DNA of 12,138 bases from an uncultured Methylococcaceae bacterium (GTDB lineage Bacteria; Pseudomonadota; Gammaproteobacteria; Methylococcales; Methylomonadaceae): contig CAIMDR010000482.1 of the NCBI GenBank assembly GCA_903839795.1, positions 1-12,138 on the forward strand, read 5' to 3'. The notes beneath the pieces were generated by a model that worked only from the letters and a program-made list of their open reading frames with translations, made no database searches and was not told the DNA's origin. The translations under genes and the position numbers were made by a program. Positions within the stretch are counted from its first letter, which is position 1, and every line of letters starts with the position of its first letter. Of this stretch, positions 1 to 7,046 are shown one piece after another.

Positions 1-23
1 ACATCTGGCTTTTATCATTAATG

Positions 24-31
24 AAGGTGGT
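24..31 (+). promoter_or_regulatory. Ribosome binding site of metK
   Basis: A purine-rich GAAGGTGG stretch ends 3 nt before the metK ATG, with its AAGG core about 7 nt upstream. It supports the chosen start. Only 34 bases precede metK, so its promoter and any upstream riboswitch lie outside the window. Confidence 0.6.
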
Positions 32-34
32 AGC

Positions 35-1195
35 ATGAGCAATAATTTTAGTTTTACATCAGAGTCTGTTTCAGAAGGTCATCCAGATAAGGTTGCTGAT
101 CAAATTTCCGATGCAGTCCTTGATGCGATATTAGCACAAGATCCACGATCACGAGTTGCTTGTGAAACACTGGTTAAAACCGGTATGGTTATTCTCGCAG
201 GTGAAATTACCACCAATGCCTGGGTAGATCTTGAAGCACTAGTGAGAAAAGTGGTTTGTGATATTGGTTACGATCATGGTGACATAGGCTTTGACGGCCA
301 AAGTTGTGCGGTATTAAATGCTATCGGCAAACAATCTGCCGACATTGCGATGGGTGTTGACGAGGATGACAATCATGAGCAGGGTGCAGGCGATCAGGGC
401 TTAATGTTTGGATACGCCAGTAATGAAACCGATGTGTTGATGCCAGCTCCAATTACTTATTCACATTTGTTGGTCAAGCGTCAGGCTGAAGTCCGTAAAA
501 ATAAAACGTTGCCATGGTTACGCCCTGATGCAAAGAGTCAGATTACTTTCCGATACGAAAATAATAAACCGATAGCCATTGATGCAGTGGTTTTATCTAC
601 CCAGCATTCACCGGAAATTAGTAACAAATCATTGCATGAAGCGGTGATGGATGAAATTATTTTGCCGGTTCTGCCAAAAGAATGGTTACATAAAGACACG
701 AAATATTTTATTAATCCGACCGGACAATTCATTATTGGTGGCCCAGTAGGCGATTGCGGTTTAACGGGGCGTAAAATCATCGTTGATACTTACGGCGGAA
801 TGGCAAGACACGGCGGCGGTGCTTTTTCGGGTAAAGATCCCTCAAAAGTTGACCGTTCAGCAGCCTATATGGCTCGTTATGTGGCAAAAAACATTGTTGC
901 TGCCGGCTTGGCTGAGCGTTGTGAAATTCAGGTTTCTTATGCAATTGGTATTGCAGAACCCACTTCCATTACGGTGGAAACGTTTGGTACCAGTAAATTG
1001 AGCGAAGACAGACTGGTACAAATTATCCGGGATAACTTTGATCTAAGACCTAAGGGCTTGATTAAAATGTTGGATTTATTACGACCCATCTATCAAACTA
1101 CCGCCGCTTATGGACACTTTGGCCGTACTGAAGATACATTTAGCTGGGAAAAAACCGATAAAGTTGACGCATTAAAAGATGCGGCAGGCCTCTAA
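35..1195 (+). CDS. metK: S-adenosylmethionine synthetase (methionine adenosyltransferase)
   Basis: Cytosolic enzyme that makes S-adenosylmethionine from ATP and methionine, releasing phosphate and pyrophosphate. The 386-residue length fits the family. Visible signatures are the N-terminal [13 protein letters not shown] (residues 15-27, with the ATP-contacting His16 and Mg-binding Asp18), the family signature [12 protein letters not shown] (117-128) preceded by the acidic flexible loop, and the phosphate-binding GGGAFSGKD (260-268). It begins with ATG after a good ribosome binding site. ahcY follows after 27 bp, so the two are almost certainly co-transcribed: one makes the methyl donor, the other removes the by-product of its use. 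Nothing is truncated or odd. The function is established for the family and the match here is unambiguous. Confidence 0.98.
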   Translation: MSNNFSFTSESVSEGHPDKVADQISDAVLDAILAQDPRSRVACETLVKTGMVILAGEITTNAWVDLEALVRKVVCDIGYDHGDIGFDGQSCAVLNAIGKQSADIAMGVDEDDNHEQGAGDQGLMFGYASNETDVLMPAPITYSHLLVKRQAEVRKNKTLPWLRPDAKSQITFRYENNKPIAIDAVVLSTQHSPEISNKSLHEAVMDEIILPVLPKEWLHKDTKYFINPTGQFIIGGPVGDCGLTGRKIIVDTYGGMARHGGGAFSGKDPSKVDRSAAYMARYVAKNIVAAGLAERCEIQVSYAIGIAEPTSITVETFGTSKLSEDRLVQIIRDNFDLRPKGLIKMLDLLRPIYQTTAAYGHFGRTEDTFSWEKTDKVDALKDAAGL

Positions 1196-1207
1196 TAAAA
1201 AATAAAC

Positions 1208-1215
1208 AAGGTAGG
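1208..1215 (+). promoter_or_regulatory. Ribosome binding site of ahcY
   Basis: AAGGTAGG lies 7 nt before the ahcY ATG in the 27-bp gap after metK. The gap has no room for a SAH riboswitch or a separate promoter of normal size, which supports a metK-ahcY transcript. Confidence 0.6.
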
Positions 1216-1222
1216 TAAAATA

Positions 1223-2515
1223 ATGAGCCAACAAGATTATAAAGTCGCTGATATTGCTTTAGCAGCCTGGGGTCGTAAAGAAATCAATATTGCTGAAACA
1301 GAAATGCCGGGCTTAATGGCATTACGTGAAGAATATGGTCAGGAAAAACCGTTAAAAGGTGCCCGTATCGCAGGTTGTCTGCACATGACGATACAAACAG
1401 CTGTATTGATTGAAACCCTGACTGCTTTAGGTGCGGAAGTACGTTGGTCATCATGCAATATTTTTTCTACCCAGGATCATGCCGCGTCAGCAATGGCGGC
1501 AGCCGGTATCCCTGTTTTTGCCTGGAAAGGCGAAACTGAAGCAGAAGCTGAATGGTGTATTGTCCAGACCATTGAAGGTCCTGATGGCTGGAGACCCAAC
1601 ATGATTCTGGATGATGGCGGTGATTTAACCACCCTGATGCATAAAAACTATCCTGAATTAATGGCTGACGTTAAAGGTTTGTCTGAAGAAACCACTACCG
1701 GCGTCTTACGTTTGTATGAGATGGTGGCAAAAGGCACGTTGAAAGTCCCTGCTTTTAATGTGAACGATTCAGTGACCAAATCAAAATTTGATAACCTGTA
1801 TGGTTGCCGAGAGTCTTTGGTTGATGCAATTAAACGCGCAACGGATGTCATGATTGCCGGCAAAATAGCAGTAGTTTGCGGTTATGGCGACGTGGGTAAA
1901 GGTAGCGCCCAATCTTTGCGTGGTCTGGGTGCAATAGTATGGATTACTGAAATTGACCCCATTTGTGCTTTGCAAGCGGCAATGGAAGGTTATCGCGTAG
2001 TCACTATGGAAGAGGCGGCACCTATCGCTAATATTTTTGTGACAGCAACCGGTAACTTTGGCATTATTACCCATGAACATCTGCTGGCTATGAGGGATCA
2101 GGCAATTGTCTGTAATATTGGTCATTTTGATGCAGAAATTGAAATTGCCTCATTGCGCCAATATGAATGGGAAAATATTAAACCTCAAGTTGATCACGTC
2201 ATTTTTCCTGATGGCAAACGCTTGCTTATTTTGGCTGAAGGGCGTCTGGTGAATTTGGGTTGTGGTACAGGTCACCCCAGTTTTGTAATGTCCAATTCAT
2301 TTTGTAACCAGGTTTTGGCGCAAATAGAACTGTGGAATAATGCCGACAAGTACGAAAATAAAGTTTATATTTTGCCTAAAAATCTGGATGAAAAAGTGGC
2401 CAGATCACATCTTGCACAACTGGGCGTTAATTTGACAACCTTAACAGATGCGCAGGCCAAGTATATCAATGTTCCGGTTGAAGGCCCTTATAAAGCGGAT
2501 CATTATCGTTATTGA
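1223..2515 (+). CDS. ahcY: Adenosylhomocysteinase (S-adenosyl-L-homocysteine hydrolase)
   Basis: NAD-dependent cytosolic enzyme that splits S-adenosylhomocysteine, the inhibitory product of methyltransferases, into adenosine and homocysteine. At 430 residues it has the length of the shorter animal and bacterial form. Substrate-domain landmarks are H54-M-T56, D131 and E156, then [13 protein letters not shown] (179-191), which supplies the catalytic Lys and Asp. The Rossmann NAD motif GYGDVGKG is at 220-227, followed by the TEIDPI...ALQAAMEGY signature. The C-terminus is PYKADHYRY; its conserved Lys and Tyr reach into the NAD site of the neighbouring subunit. It lies between metK and metF, so its homocysteine product can be remethylated with methyl groups that metF provides. 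No methionine synthase gene is in the window. Confidence 0.98.
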   Translation: MSQQDYKVADIALAAWGRKEINIAETEMPGLMALREEYGQEKPLKGARIAGCLHMTIQTAVLIETLTALGAEVRWSSCNIFSTQDHAASAMAAAGIPVFAWKGETEAEAEWCIVQTIEGPDGWRPNMILDDGGDLTTLMHKNYPELMADVKGLSEETTTGVLRLYEMVAKGTLKVPAFNVNDSVTKSKFDNLYGCRESLVDAIKRATDVMIAGKIAVVCGYGDVGKGSAQSLRGLGAIVWITEIDPICALQAAMEGYRVVTMEEAAPIANIFVTATGNFGIITHEHLLAMRDQAIVCNIGHFDAEIEIASLRQYEWENIKPQVDHVIFPDGKRLLILAEGRLVNLGCGTGHPSFVMSNSFCNQVLAQIELWNNADKYENKVYILPKNLDEKVARSHLAQLGVNLTTLTDAQAKYINVPVEGPYKADHYRY

Positions 2516-2523
2516 TCTATCAT

Positions 2524-2549
2524 TATTCTCACGCTTCGGCTTGGGAATA
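2524..2549 (+). terminator. C(UUCG)G tetraloop hairpin after ahcY
   Basis: An 11-position stem (arms 2524-2534 and 2539-2549) closes on a TTCG loop flanked by C and G, the extra-stable cUUCGg tetraloop. The stem has one G-U pair and one C/T mismatch. It begins 8 bases after the ahcY stop codon. No U-run follows, so it may be an mRNA 3'-end or stabilising hairpin rather than a classical intrinsic terminator. The pairing is read directly; the role is inferred. Confidence 0.5.
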
Positions 2550-2556
2550 TAAAGCC

Positions 2557-2585
2557 TGTAGAGACGCAACTATTGCGTCTCTACA
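2557..2585. repeat. Perfect 13-bp-arm palindrome (GAGACGC type) between ahcY and metF
   Basis: Left arm TGTAGAGACGCAA (2557-2569) and right arm TTGCGTCTCTACA (2573-2585) are perfect reverse complements around a 3-base CTA loop. Only 7 bases separate it from the UUCG hairpin. It lacks a T-tract, so it is a poor intrinsic terminator alone. The arm resembles short GTAGAGACG palindromes that I recall as abundant intergenic repeats in cyanobacteria and some other genomes, which suggests a REP/MITE-like element. That resemblance is memory, not a search result. Confidence 0.6.
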
Positions 2586-2656
2586 TCTTGTGTCTCAAAT
2601 TATAGTAACCCAGTACGTATAGCATTCACCGTGTTACTTTCATGAAGACCTTGGAA

Positions 2657-2673
2657 AATCTACCTTGTAGATT
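2657..2673 (+). promoter_or_regulatory. Small hairpin just upstream of the metF ribosome binding site
   Basis: AATCTAC (2657-2663) pairs perfectly with GTAGATT (2667-2673) across a 3-base loop. It ends 7 bases before the GTGAGG ribosome binding site (2681-2686), which lies 5 bases before the metF ATG. It could affect translation or be incidental. I see no match to the SAH or SAM riboswitch cores that I know. Confidence 0.3.
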
Positions 2674-2691
2674 CCCGTCAGTGAGGCCAAA

Positions 2692-3537
2692 ATGCAATCA
2701 CAAAAAAAACATCCCCAGTTATTCAGTTTTGAATTTTATCCACCTAAAACAGAAGAAGGTGCGGTAAATTTACAACAAGTGCATAGCAAGCTGGCAGAGC
2801 TTAATCCCGATTTTTTTTCTGTTACCTTTGGTGCCGGTGGCTCAACCCGCGATAAAACTTTCGATACCGTTATTGATATTCAGGCAAAAGGTATCGCTGC
2901 AGCACCGCATTTATCCTGTGTTGCCTCAACCAAAGACAATATTCGTACGATTCTTAAAAACTATCAGGACAATGGCATTGCGAAAATTGTTGCCTTAAGA
3001 GGCGATTTGCCCTCCGGCATGTTGTCAGCGGGTGAATTTCGATACGCCAATGAGCTGGTCGAATTTATTCGCCAGGAAACCGGTGATTACTTTCAGATTC
3101 ATGTTGCCGCCTACCCGGAAGTGCATCCGCAATCGGTAAATGCAACAGACGATTTTAAAAACTTCAAGCGTAAAGTTGATGCCGGTGCAAATGCTGTGAT
3201 TACCCAGTATTTTTATAATGCCGAAGCGTATTTTTATTTCGTGGATAATTGTGAAAAAAACGGTATAACAATTCCTATCGTTCCCGGCATTATGCCGATT
3301 ACACAATATGCACAACTGTTCCGCTTTTCGGAAATGTGCGGCGCTGATATTCCACGCTGGATGAGAAAACGCCTGGAAAGTTTTGGTGATGACCGGGAGT
3401 CAGTTCAAGCCTTTGGTCTGGATGTGGTCAGTCATCTTTGCCAGCGTTTGTTAGACGGCGGCGCACCCGGACTGCATTTTTACACTATGAATCAAGCTGC
3501 ACCTACCTTGGCGATTTTGGAAAATCTTAAGTTTTGA
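2692..3537 (+). CDS. metF: 5,10-methylenetetrahydrofolate reductase
   Basis: FAD-dependent cytosolic enzyme that reduces 5,10-methylene-THF to 5-methyl-THF, the methyl donor for remaking methionine from homocysteine. The 281-residue single-domain protein has the usual bacterial length. FSFEFYPPKT (residues 11-20) carries the catalytic Glu (E14, equivalent to E. coli E28). The FAD/folate-site signatures SVTFGAGGSTRDKT (43-56) and LRGDLP (102-107, with the conserved Asp105) follow, then YPEVHP and PGIMPI further on. The ATG is supported by GTGAGG 5 bases upstream. A 176-bp gap holding two hairpins separates it from ahcY, so metF may have its own promoter or regulation within the one-carbon cluster. 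A protein-like antisense ORF overlaps its last 46 bases, but the MetF C-terminus looks intact. Confidence 0.97.
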   Translation: MQSQKKHPQLFSFEFYPPKTEEGAVNLQQVHSKLAELNPDFFSVTFGAGGSTRDKTFDTVIDIQAKGIAAAPHLSCVASTKDNIRTILKNYQDNGIAKIVALRGDLPSGMLSAGEFRYANELVEFIRQETGDYFQIHVAAYPEVHPQSVNATDDFKNFKRKVDAGANAVITQYFYNAEAYFYFVDNCEKNGITIPIVPGIMPITQYAQLFRFSEMCGADIPRWMRKRLESFGDDRESVQAFGLDVVSHLCQRLLDGGAPGLHFYTMNQAAPTLAILENLKF

Positions 3538-3806
3538 AGCAATACTATGGCAATATTTTCTAGCTGAAGATAGGCAATATATGGCTCACCATAATCAAAC
3601 CTCATAACAACAAGCCCGTTATCAAATCGACAAAAAGATGATTCAGGATAAAATGGACTATTTGGTATAATTGTGCGGAGAATAAACTGTCTCAAAATCC
3701 GCTGCTGGGATGAATAGGTGTTCGCCACGGTGGACTTGTATACGGGTAGATCGCTGCAACGTTCAGAAAACTCATCTTGATGGTGCAAACGTAGGAATAT
3801 GTCCAT
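3492..3806 (-). other. Possible small ORF or gene remnant, antisense, running into metF
   Basis: A 104-codon minus-strand reading frame starts at ATG (3804-3806) and stops inside the 3' end of metF. About 90 codons lie in otherwise empty sequence and read like real protein: mixed hydrophobic and charged residues, ordinary codons, and a stretch such as GLVVMRFDYGEPYIAYLQL. The last 15 or so codons are only antisense metF, which suggests the natural C-terminus was lost. I recognise no family. No strong ribosome binding site precedes the ATG. It could be a truncated remnant at the edge of the inserted cassette, a small divergent gene, or chance. A plus-strand reading of 3538-3895 gives nothing convincing. 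Confidence 0.3.
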
Positions 3807-3838
3807 TACGATGCTTAGAAATTATTTATAAACTTAAT

Positions 3839-3866
3839 TTGCACTACTTAAATATTGATTACTAAT
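3839..3866 (+). promoter_or_regulatory. Weak candidate promoter for the HEPN/ATPase cassette
   Basis: TTGCAC (3839-3844) and ACTAAT (3861-3866), 16 bases apart, match sigma-70 -35 and -10 boxes at 3/6 and 4/6 positions, within AT-rich sequence 29 bases before the first cassette start codon. The match is poor. The location is the reason for listing it: the cassette needs a promoter somewhere in 3538-3895. Confidence 0.2.
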
Positions 3867-3895
3867 GTTGATAACAAAAGCTCACGACATTAAGC

Positions 3896-4336
3896 ATGGA
3901 TGATTACAAAGGTGCTTATTTAGCAAGAAAAAAAGATGTCTCCGCTTTACCGAAGCACCATACTATAGCTATTTTTCATTTGGGAGGAATAGCAGTTGAA
4001 TGTCATTTGAAATCACTATTGTTTCGCTATCATCGAATTAGTAAGTGGAATGATAATAGTCGTCGAACTAAAGATTCAATGTACGACCAAGCAATCGCTA
4101 ACCCAAGTCATAGCCTATTAACCGCTCTTAGGCGGATGCCCGATTTTTATAAACGAGCAAGTTTGGATAAGCAGCTTTTAAAACATCTGCAAAAAATCAT
4201 TCATCCGTTGGGATCAACTGACATCGACTATATTGGCCTCCGCTATATTCCACAAACAACAGAGCCCCAAGAAGATTGGCAAAAAAGTTTTGATTATGTT
4301 TGTGGTTGGCTTGAAAAAAACGAGAAAATCATATGA
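3896..4336 (+). CDS. HEPN-like domain protein, first gene of the two-gene cassette
   Basis: A 146-residue soluble, mostly helical protein. The core HLGGIAVECHLKSLL (28-42) fits the helix of small HEPN proteins, typically written AxYLAGYAVECxLKA. The C-terminal YIGLRYIP...DWQKSFDYVCGWLE (112-140) fits the RYP-like segment and last helix. HEPN proteins act as RNases, RNA-binding subunits or toxins in toxin-antitoxin, CRISPR and abortive-infection systems. No RX4-6H catalytic motif is visible, so an inactive, adaptor or antitoxin-like role is as likely as nuclease activity. The ATG is the first available start, since an in-frame TAA lies at 3872-3874; its ribosome binding site is weak. Its TGA overlaps the next gene's ATG in ATGA, implying coupled translation and a shared function. 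The family call is pattern recognition without a search. Confidence 0.68.
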   Translation: MDDYKGAYLARKKDVSALPKHHTIAIFHLGGIAVECHLKSLLFRYHRISKWNDNSRRTKDSMYDQAIANPSHSLLTALRRMPDFYKRASLDKQLLKHLQKIIHPLGSTDIDYIGLRYIPQTTEPQEDWQKSFDYVCGWLEKNEKII

Positions 4337-6987
4337 AATCTGCGATACAACTACGCAAAGCCCTCAATCAGAAATTTCTTAAGCAATTTGAGCTTGATGT
4401 GGGGGCTGGTGGTTTTGTTCTTCTTACTATTATCTCAGAACAGTTTCAAGGACTAGCAAGACATGAACGGTTACAGCAAGTCGAACCCTTAATTGAAGAA
4501 GCTGGATTAGCGTCTGGTATTATTGAATTATACACACCAGAAGAAGCGATAAGTGACGGTATTTCTGTTCAAGCGACGATAGATAATGTACCGCCTTCAT
4601 CATGGGAAGAAGCAATTGAGATGTTATCCTCTGGCAAAAAAGTATCAGCTAAAAAACCTAAACACCCAATTAAACGCGTAGTGTTTTATTCCTATAAGGG
4701 TGGAGTTGGGCGTACTACCGCTTTAATACAAACTGCATTTCAATTGACACGTCATGGAAAGCGTGTGGTTTTAATCGATATGGATGTCGAGGCACCAGGA
4801 TTGCAAGCATTATTACCACCTACTGATACCTCAGTTGAAGAGGGTTTAATTGATTATTTATGGGAACGTCAAACCTGTTTCTTCGATGATAATCACCCAG
4901 CGAAAATCCATTTAAGTGGCAGTAATCAAGGCAAGCGCACGGGTATTGTTTACAGTATCAGCGACCCACAATCGCGCCGTGATTTATTTATAGTTCCTGC
5001 TGGAAAAATAGGGCAACGTTATATTCAGCGGTTGTCGGTTTTATCAACTGCCCACTTATTCGCAGCAACAAAAGACTCTTGGTATCAATTTGAACAAGAC
5101 CTTTGGGAACAATTTCAACCTGACATTATGCTGATTGATGCACGGACAGGATTAAATGAATGGGGTGGTTTATCTTTATTACGTCTTGCTGATGAAGCGT
5201 TTATTGTTTTATATCCTAGCGATCAAAATGCTGAAGGGGTGCGTTTTATTCGTGAGCTATTAAAAGGATTAGGGGGGGGGCAGGCTAAATTAGTCTTGTC
5301 ACCTATTCCAGAAGGAGTGATAGGCGATTCCTTAGTAAAAAGAATAAAACCTTATTTAGACTTACATGAAGGCGAAGAGCCTATTTTTATTCCCTATCAT
5401 CCAAATATTGCTGGTAGCAATCAATTTCCTGTAGAAACGGCTTTGCCTTATTACGCACCGTTAGCAAATAATCTACTTGAAATAAGTGGCGTTGAAGAGA
5501 CTGCAGTCATATTGGCAGAATCCAATCGACTGGAGTTAATCAAATCATTAAATTTTCCAGAGCGCGATGCTGCTAGTATTTTTGATACTGATTTTGATGC
5601 TAATTTTCAAAAAACAGCCGACTTTGAACGCTGTTTAGACGATCAAGTTTGGGTGATCAGAGGACGTAAAGGTACGGGAAAATCGACTTTATATACTCTT
5701 TTCACCCAGCATCGAGAAAATGCTGAAACACGTTCACGAGGACGTTTGGATAATGTCAAAATTTTTTCAGGACATGGTAACAGTAGTACCTTTAGACCAA
5801 CCGCTGATGTTTTTTCAGATATTCAAAAAAAATTGAACGCCAATAATACTGATTGGCTGTCCTTATGGCGTGCTTATGCGGTTATTCGTATATATCAAAG
5901 ATATGAACTTTTTATAGAAATACTAAGTAAAGCAAAATTAAAATCTTTGGTTTCACGTTTAACTTATAACTTCGATCCTAAAAATAATGAGCAGTGGAAT
6001 TCAACGCATACAGCTAAATTGATTGAATTTGCAACAGATACAAGCCTTAACGGCTATTGTCGTGATGCTATGACACAGCTTAATATTCATCTTAAAGAAC
6101 ATGATCAAAAAATATGGTTACTTTATGACGATTTAGATCAAGACATTCAAGAGAATAGTCCTTGGCAACAAGAAGCCTTGGGCGGTCTAATGCGTTTGGT
6201 TTATGACACTAATAATCAAAATTTTTATCAAATCCGCTTTAAAATATTTTTACGCGAAGATATTTGGAGTAATTTAGTTTTTACGAACAAAAGTCATTTT
6301 GGTGAAGAACGAACCTTAACCTTGCAATGGGGAAAAGAAGATTTCTTTCGATTGGCTTATCGTCTCGCTATCGGTGGTTCAGCACAGTTCAAAACATTTG
6401 CTAATCGTATTTTGCCTTTAGCCGACAACGAATTAGATAAAAAAGATGAGGAAGATTTACGTAAAGCCTTATCGCCGCTTTGGGGGCTACGCCAACAAAA
6501 AAGCAAAAATGCTTATGTTGCCCAATGGGTTTATTCACGCTTAACTGATTCAAGTGGTAACACTTACCCGCGTTCCTTGACTATTTTATTAAAAAAAGCT
6601 CGAGAAGTTGAACTGGCACAATTGGCACAAAGACAAGGGAAAAATGCACCGATTGATCATTTGTTACGCTGGAATTCTTTAACGGATGGATTACAAGAAG
6701 CATCGAAAGAACGTTGTGATGCCATTAGAAATGAATATCATGAACTATCCGAGTTTTTTAATAACATTAGTACATTAAAATCTTTATTCAAAGAAGAAGA
6801 ATTAAAAGAGTTTTGGCAACAAACCATAGCCAACAATCCATCACCAATACCTTATGATGTTTTTGTGAAGCGCTTAAAAGATATTGGTTTATTAGAAAGT
6901 AAAAAATATTCTCACTATGATTATGCCATTGCTAACCTCTATGTATATGGTTTCGGTATTACTCGAAAACAAGGACAACGAAAATAA
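4333..6987 (+). CDS. BolA-like / ParA-like (KGGVGRTT) / P-loop NTPase fusion protein, candidate defence ATPase
   Basis: An 884-residue multidomain protein with no signal peptide or membrane segments. Residues 1-75 resemble BolA (FVLLTIISEQFQGL...R...LYTPEEA) but lack BolA's conserved C-terminal metal-ligand His. Residues 113-385 form a MinD/ParA-type ATPase: deviant Walker A KGGVGRTT (122-129), switch DMDVEAPGL (149-157) and Walker B IMLIDARTGL (265-274). From about 405 to 760 a second NTPase has Walker A GRKGTGKST (444-452), Walker B IWLLYDDLDQ (594-603) and FLREDIW (639-645), resembling Sll1717-like/KAP/STAND ATPases. The C-terminal 120 or so residues are helical and unassigned. ATGA overlap couples it to the HEPN gene. 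I infer an ATPase sensor that controls the HEPN partner. A G9 run encodes Gly314-316. Base composition is more AT-rich than the neighbours, which suggests horizontal acquisition. Confidence 0.75.
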   Translation: MKSAIQLRKALNQKFLKQFELDVGAGGFVLLTIISEQFQGLARHERLQQVEPLIEEAGLASGIIELYTPEEAISDGISVQATIDNVPPSSWEEAIEMLSSGKKVSAKKPKHPIKRVVFYSYKGGVGRTTALIQTAFQLTRHGKRVVLIDMDVEAPGLQALLPPTDTSVEEGLIDYLWERQTCFFDDNHPAKIHLSGSNQGKRTGIVYSISDPQSRRDLFIVPAGKIGQRYIQRLSVLSTAHLFAATKDSWYQFEQDLWEQFQPDIMLIDARTGLNEWGGLSLLRLADEAFIVLYPSDQNAEGVRFIRELLKGLGGGQAKLVLSPIPEGVIGDSLVKRIKPYLDLHEGEEPIFIPYHPNIAGSNQFPVETALPYYAPLANNLLEISGVEETAVILAESNRLELIKSLNFPERDAASIFDTDFDANFQKTADFERCLDDQVWVIRGRKGTGKSTLYTLFTQHRENAETRSRGRLDNVKIFSGHGNSSTFRPTADVFSDIQKKLNANNTDWLSLWRAYAVIRIYQRYELFIEILSKAKLKSLVSRLTYNFDPKNNEQWNSTHTAKLIEFATDTSLNGYCRDAMTQLNIHLKEHDQKIWLLYDDLDQDIQENSPWQQEALGGLMRLVYDTNNQNFYQIRFKIFLREDIWSNLVFTNKSHFGEERTLTLQWGKEDFFRLAYRLAIGGSAQFKTFANRILPLADNELDKKDEEDLRKALSPLWGLRQQKSKNAYVAQWVYSRLTDSSGNTYPRSLTILLKKAREVELAQLAQRQGKNAPIDHLLRWNSLTDGLQEASKERCDAIRNEYHELSEFFNNISTLKSLFKEEELKEFWQQTIANNPSPIPYDVFVKRLKDIGLLESKKYSHYDYAIANLYVYGFGITRKQGQRK
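5272..5280 (+). repeat. G9 homopolymer inside the cassette ATPase gene
   Basis: Nine consecutive G bases, in frame as GGG GGG GGG (Gly314-316), lie near the C-terminal part of the ParA-like domain. A run this long in an AT-rich gene is unusual. Poly-G runs of this size are classic slipped-strand sites in phase-variable genes. Loss or gain of one G would truncate the protein soon after the ParA-like domain and remove the second NTPase domain. Confidence 0.9.
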
Positions 6988-7034
6988 GCAAGGCTAAATA
7001 TGCTGGTTTTGCTGAATGTAATGAATCCTAACAT

Positions 7035-7040
7035 GAGGGT
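7035..7040 (+). promoter_or_regulatory. Ribosome binding site that selects the TTG start of bioA
   Basis: The GAGGGT core lies 6 bases before TTG at 7047. The nearest ATG upstream (7034) is in another frame and hits TGA after five codons. The first in-frame ATGs downstream (residues 30 and later) would cut into the conserved WHPCTQM segment. TTG is therefore the best start. Confidence 0.55.
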
Positions 7041-7046
7041 GATAAA

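Noticed and set aside
1781..2125. 114-codon antisense ORF within ahcY
   Set aside because: It lies wholly within a highly conserved gene, and its content is explained by codon bias of ahcY.
2516..2691. SAH or SAM riboswitch between ahcY and metF
   Set aside because: The genes would suit one, but I cannot find the conserved cores of the SAH or SAM riboswitches that I know; only unrelated simple hairpins are visible.
3538..7046. Insertion sequence or integrative element carrying the cassette
   Set aside because: No transposase, integrase, tRNA gene, terminal inverted repeats or target-site duplication could be found at the edges; acquisition is inferred only from composition and content.
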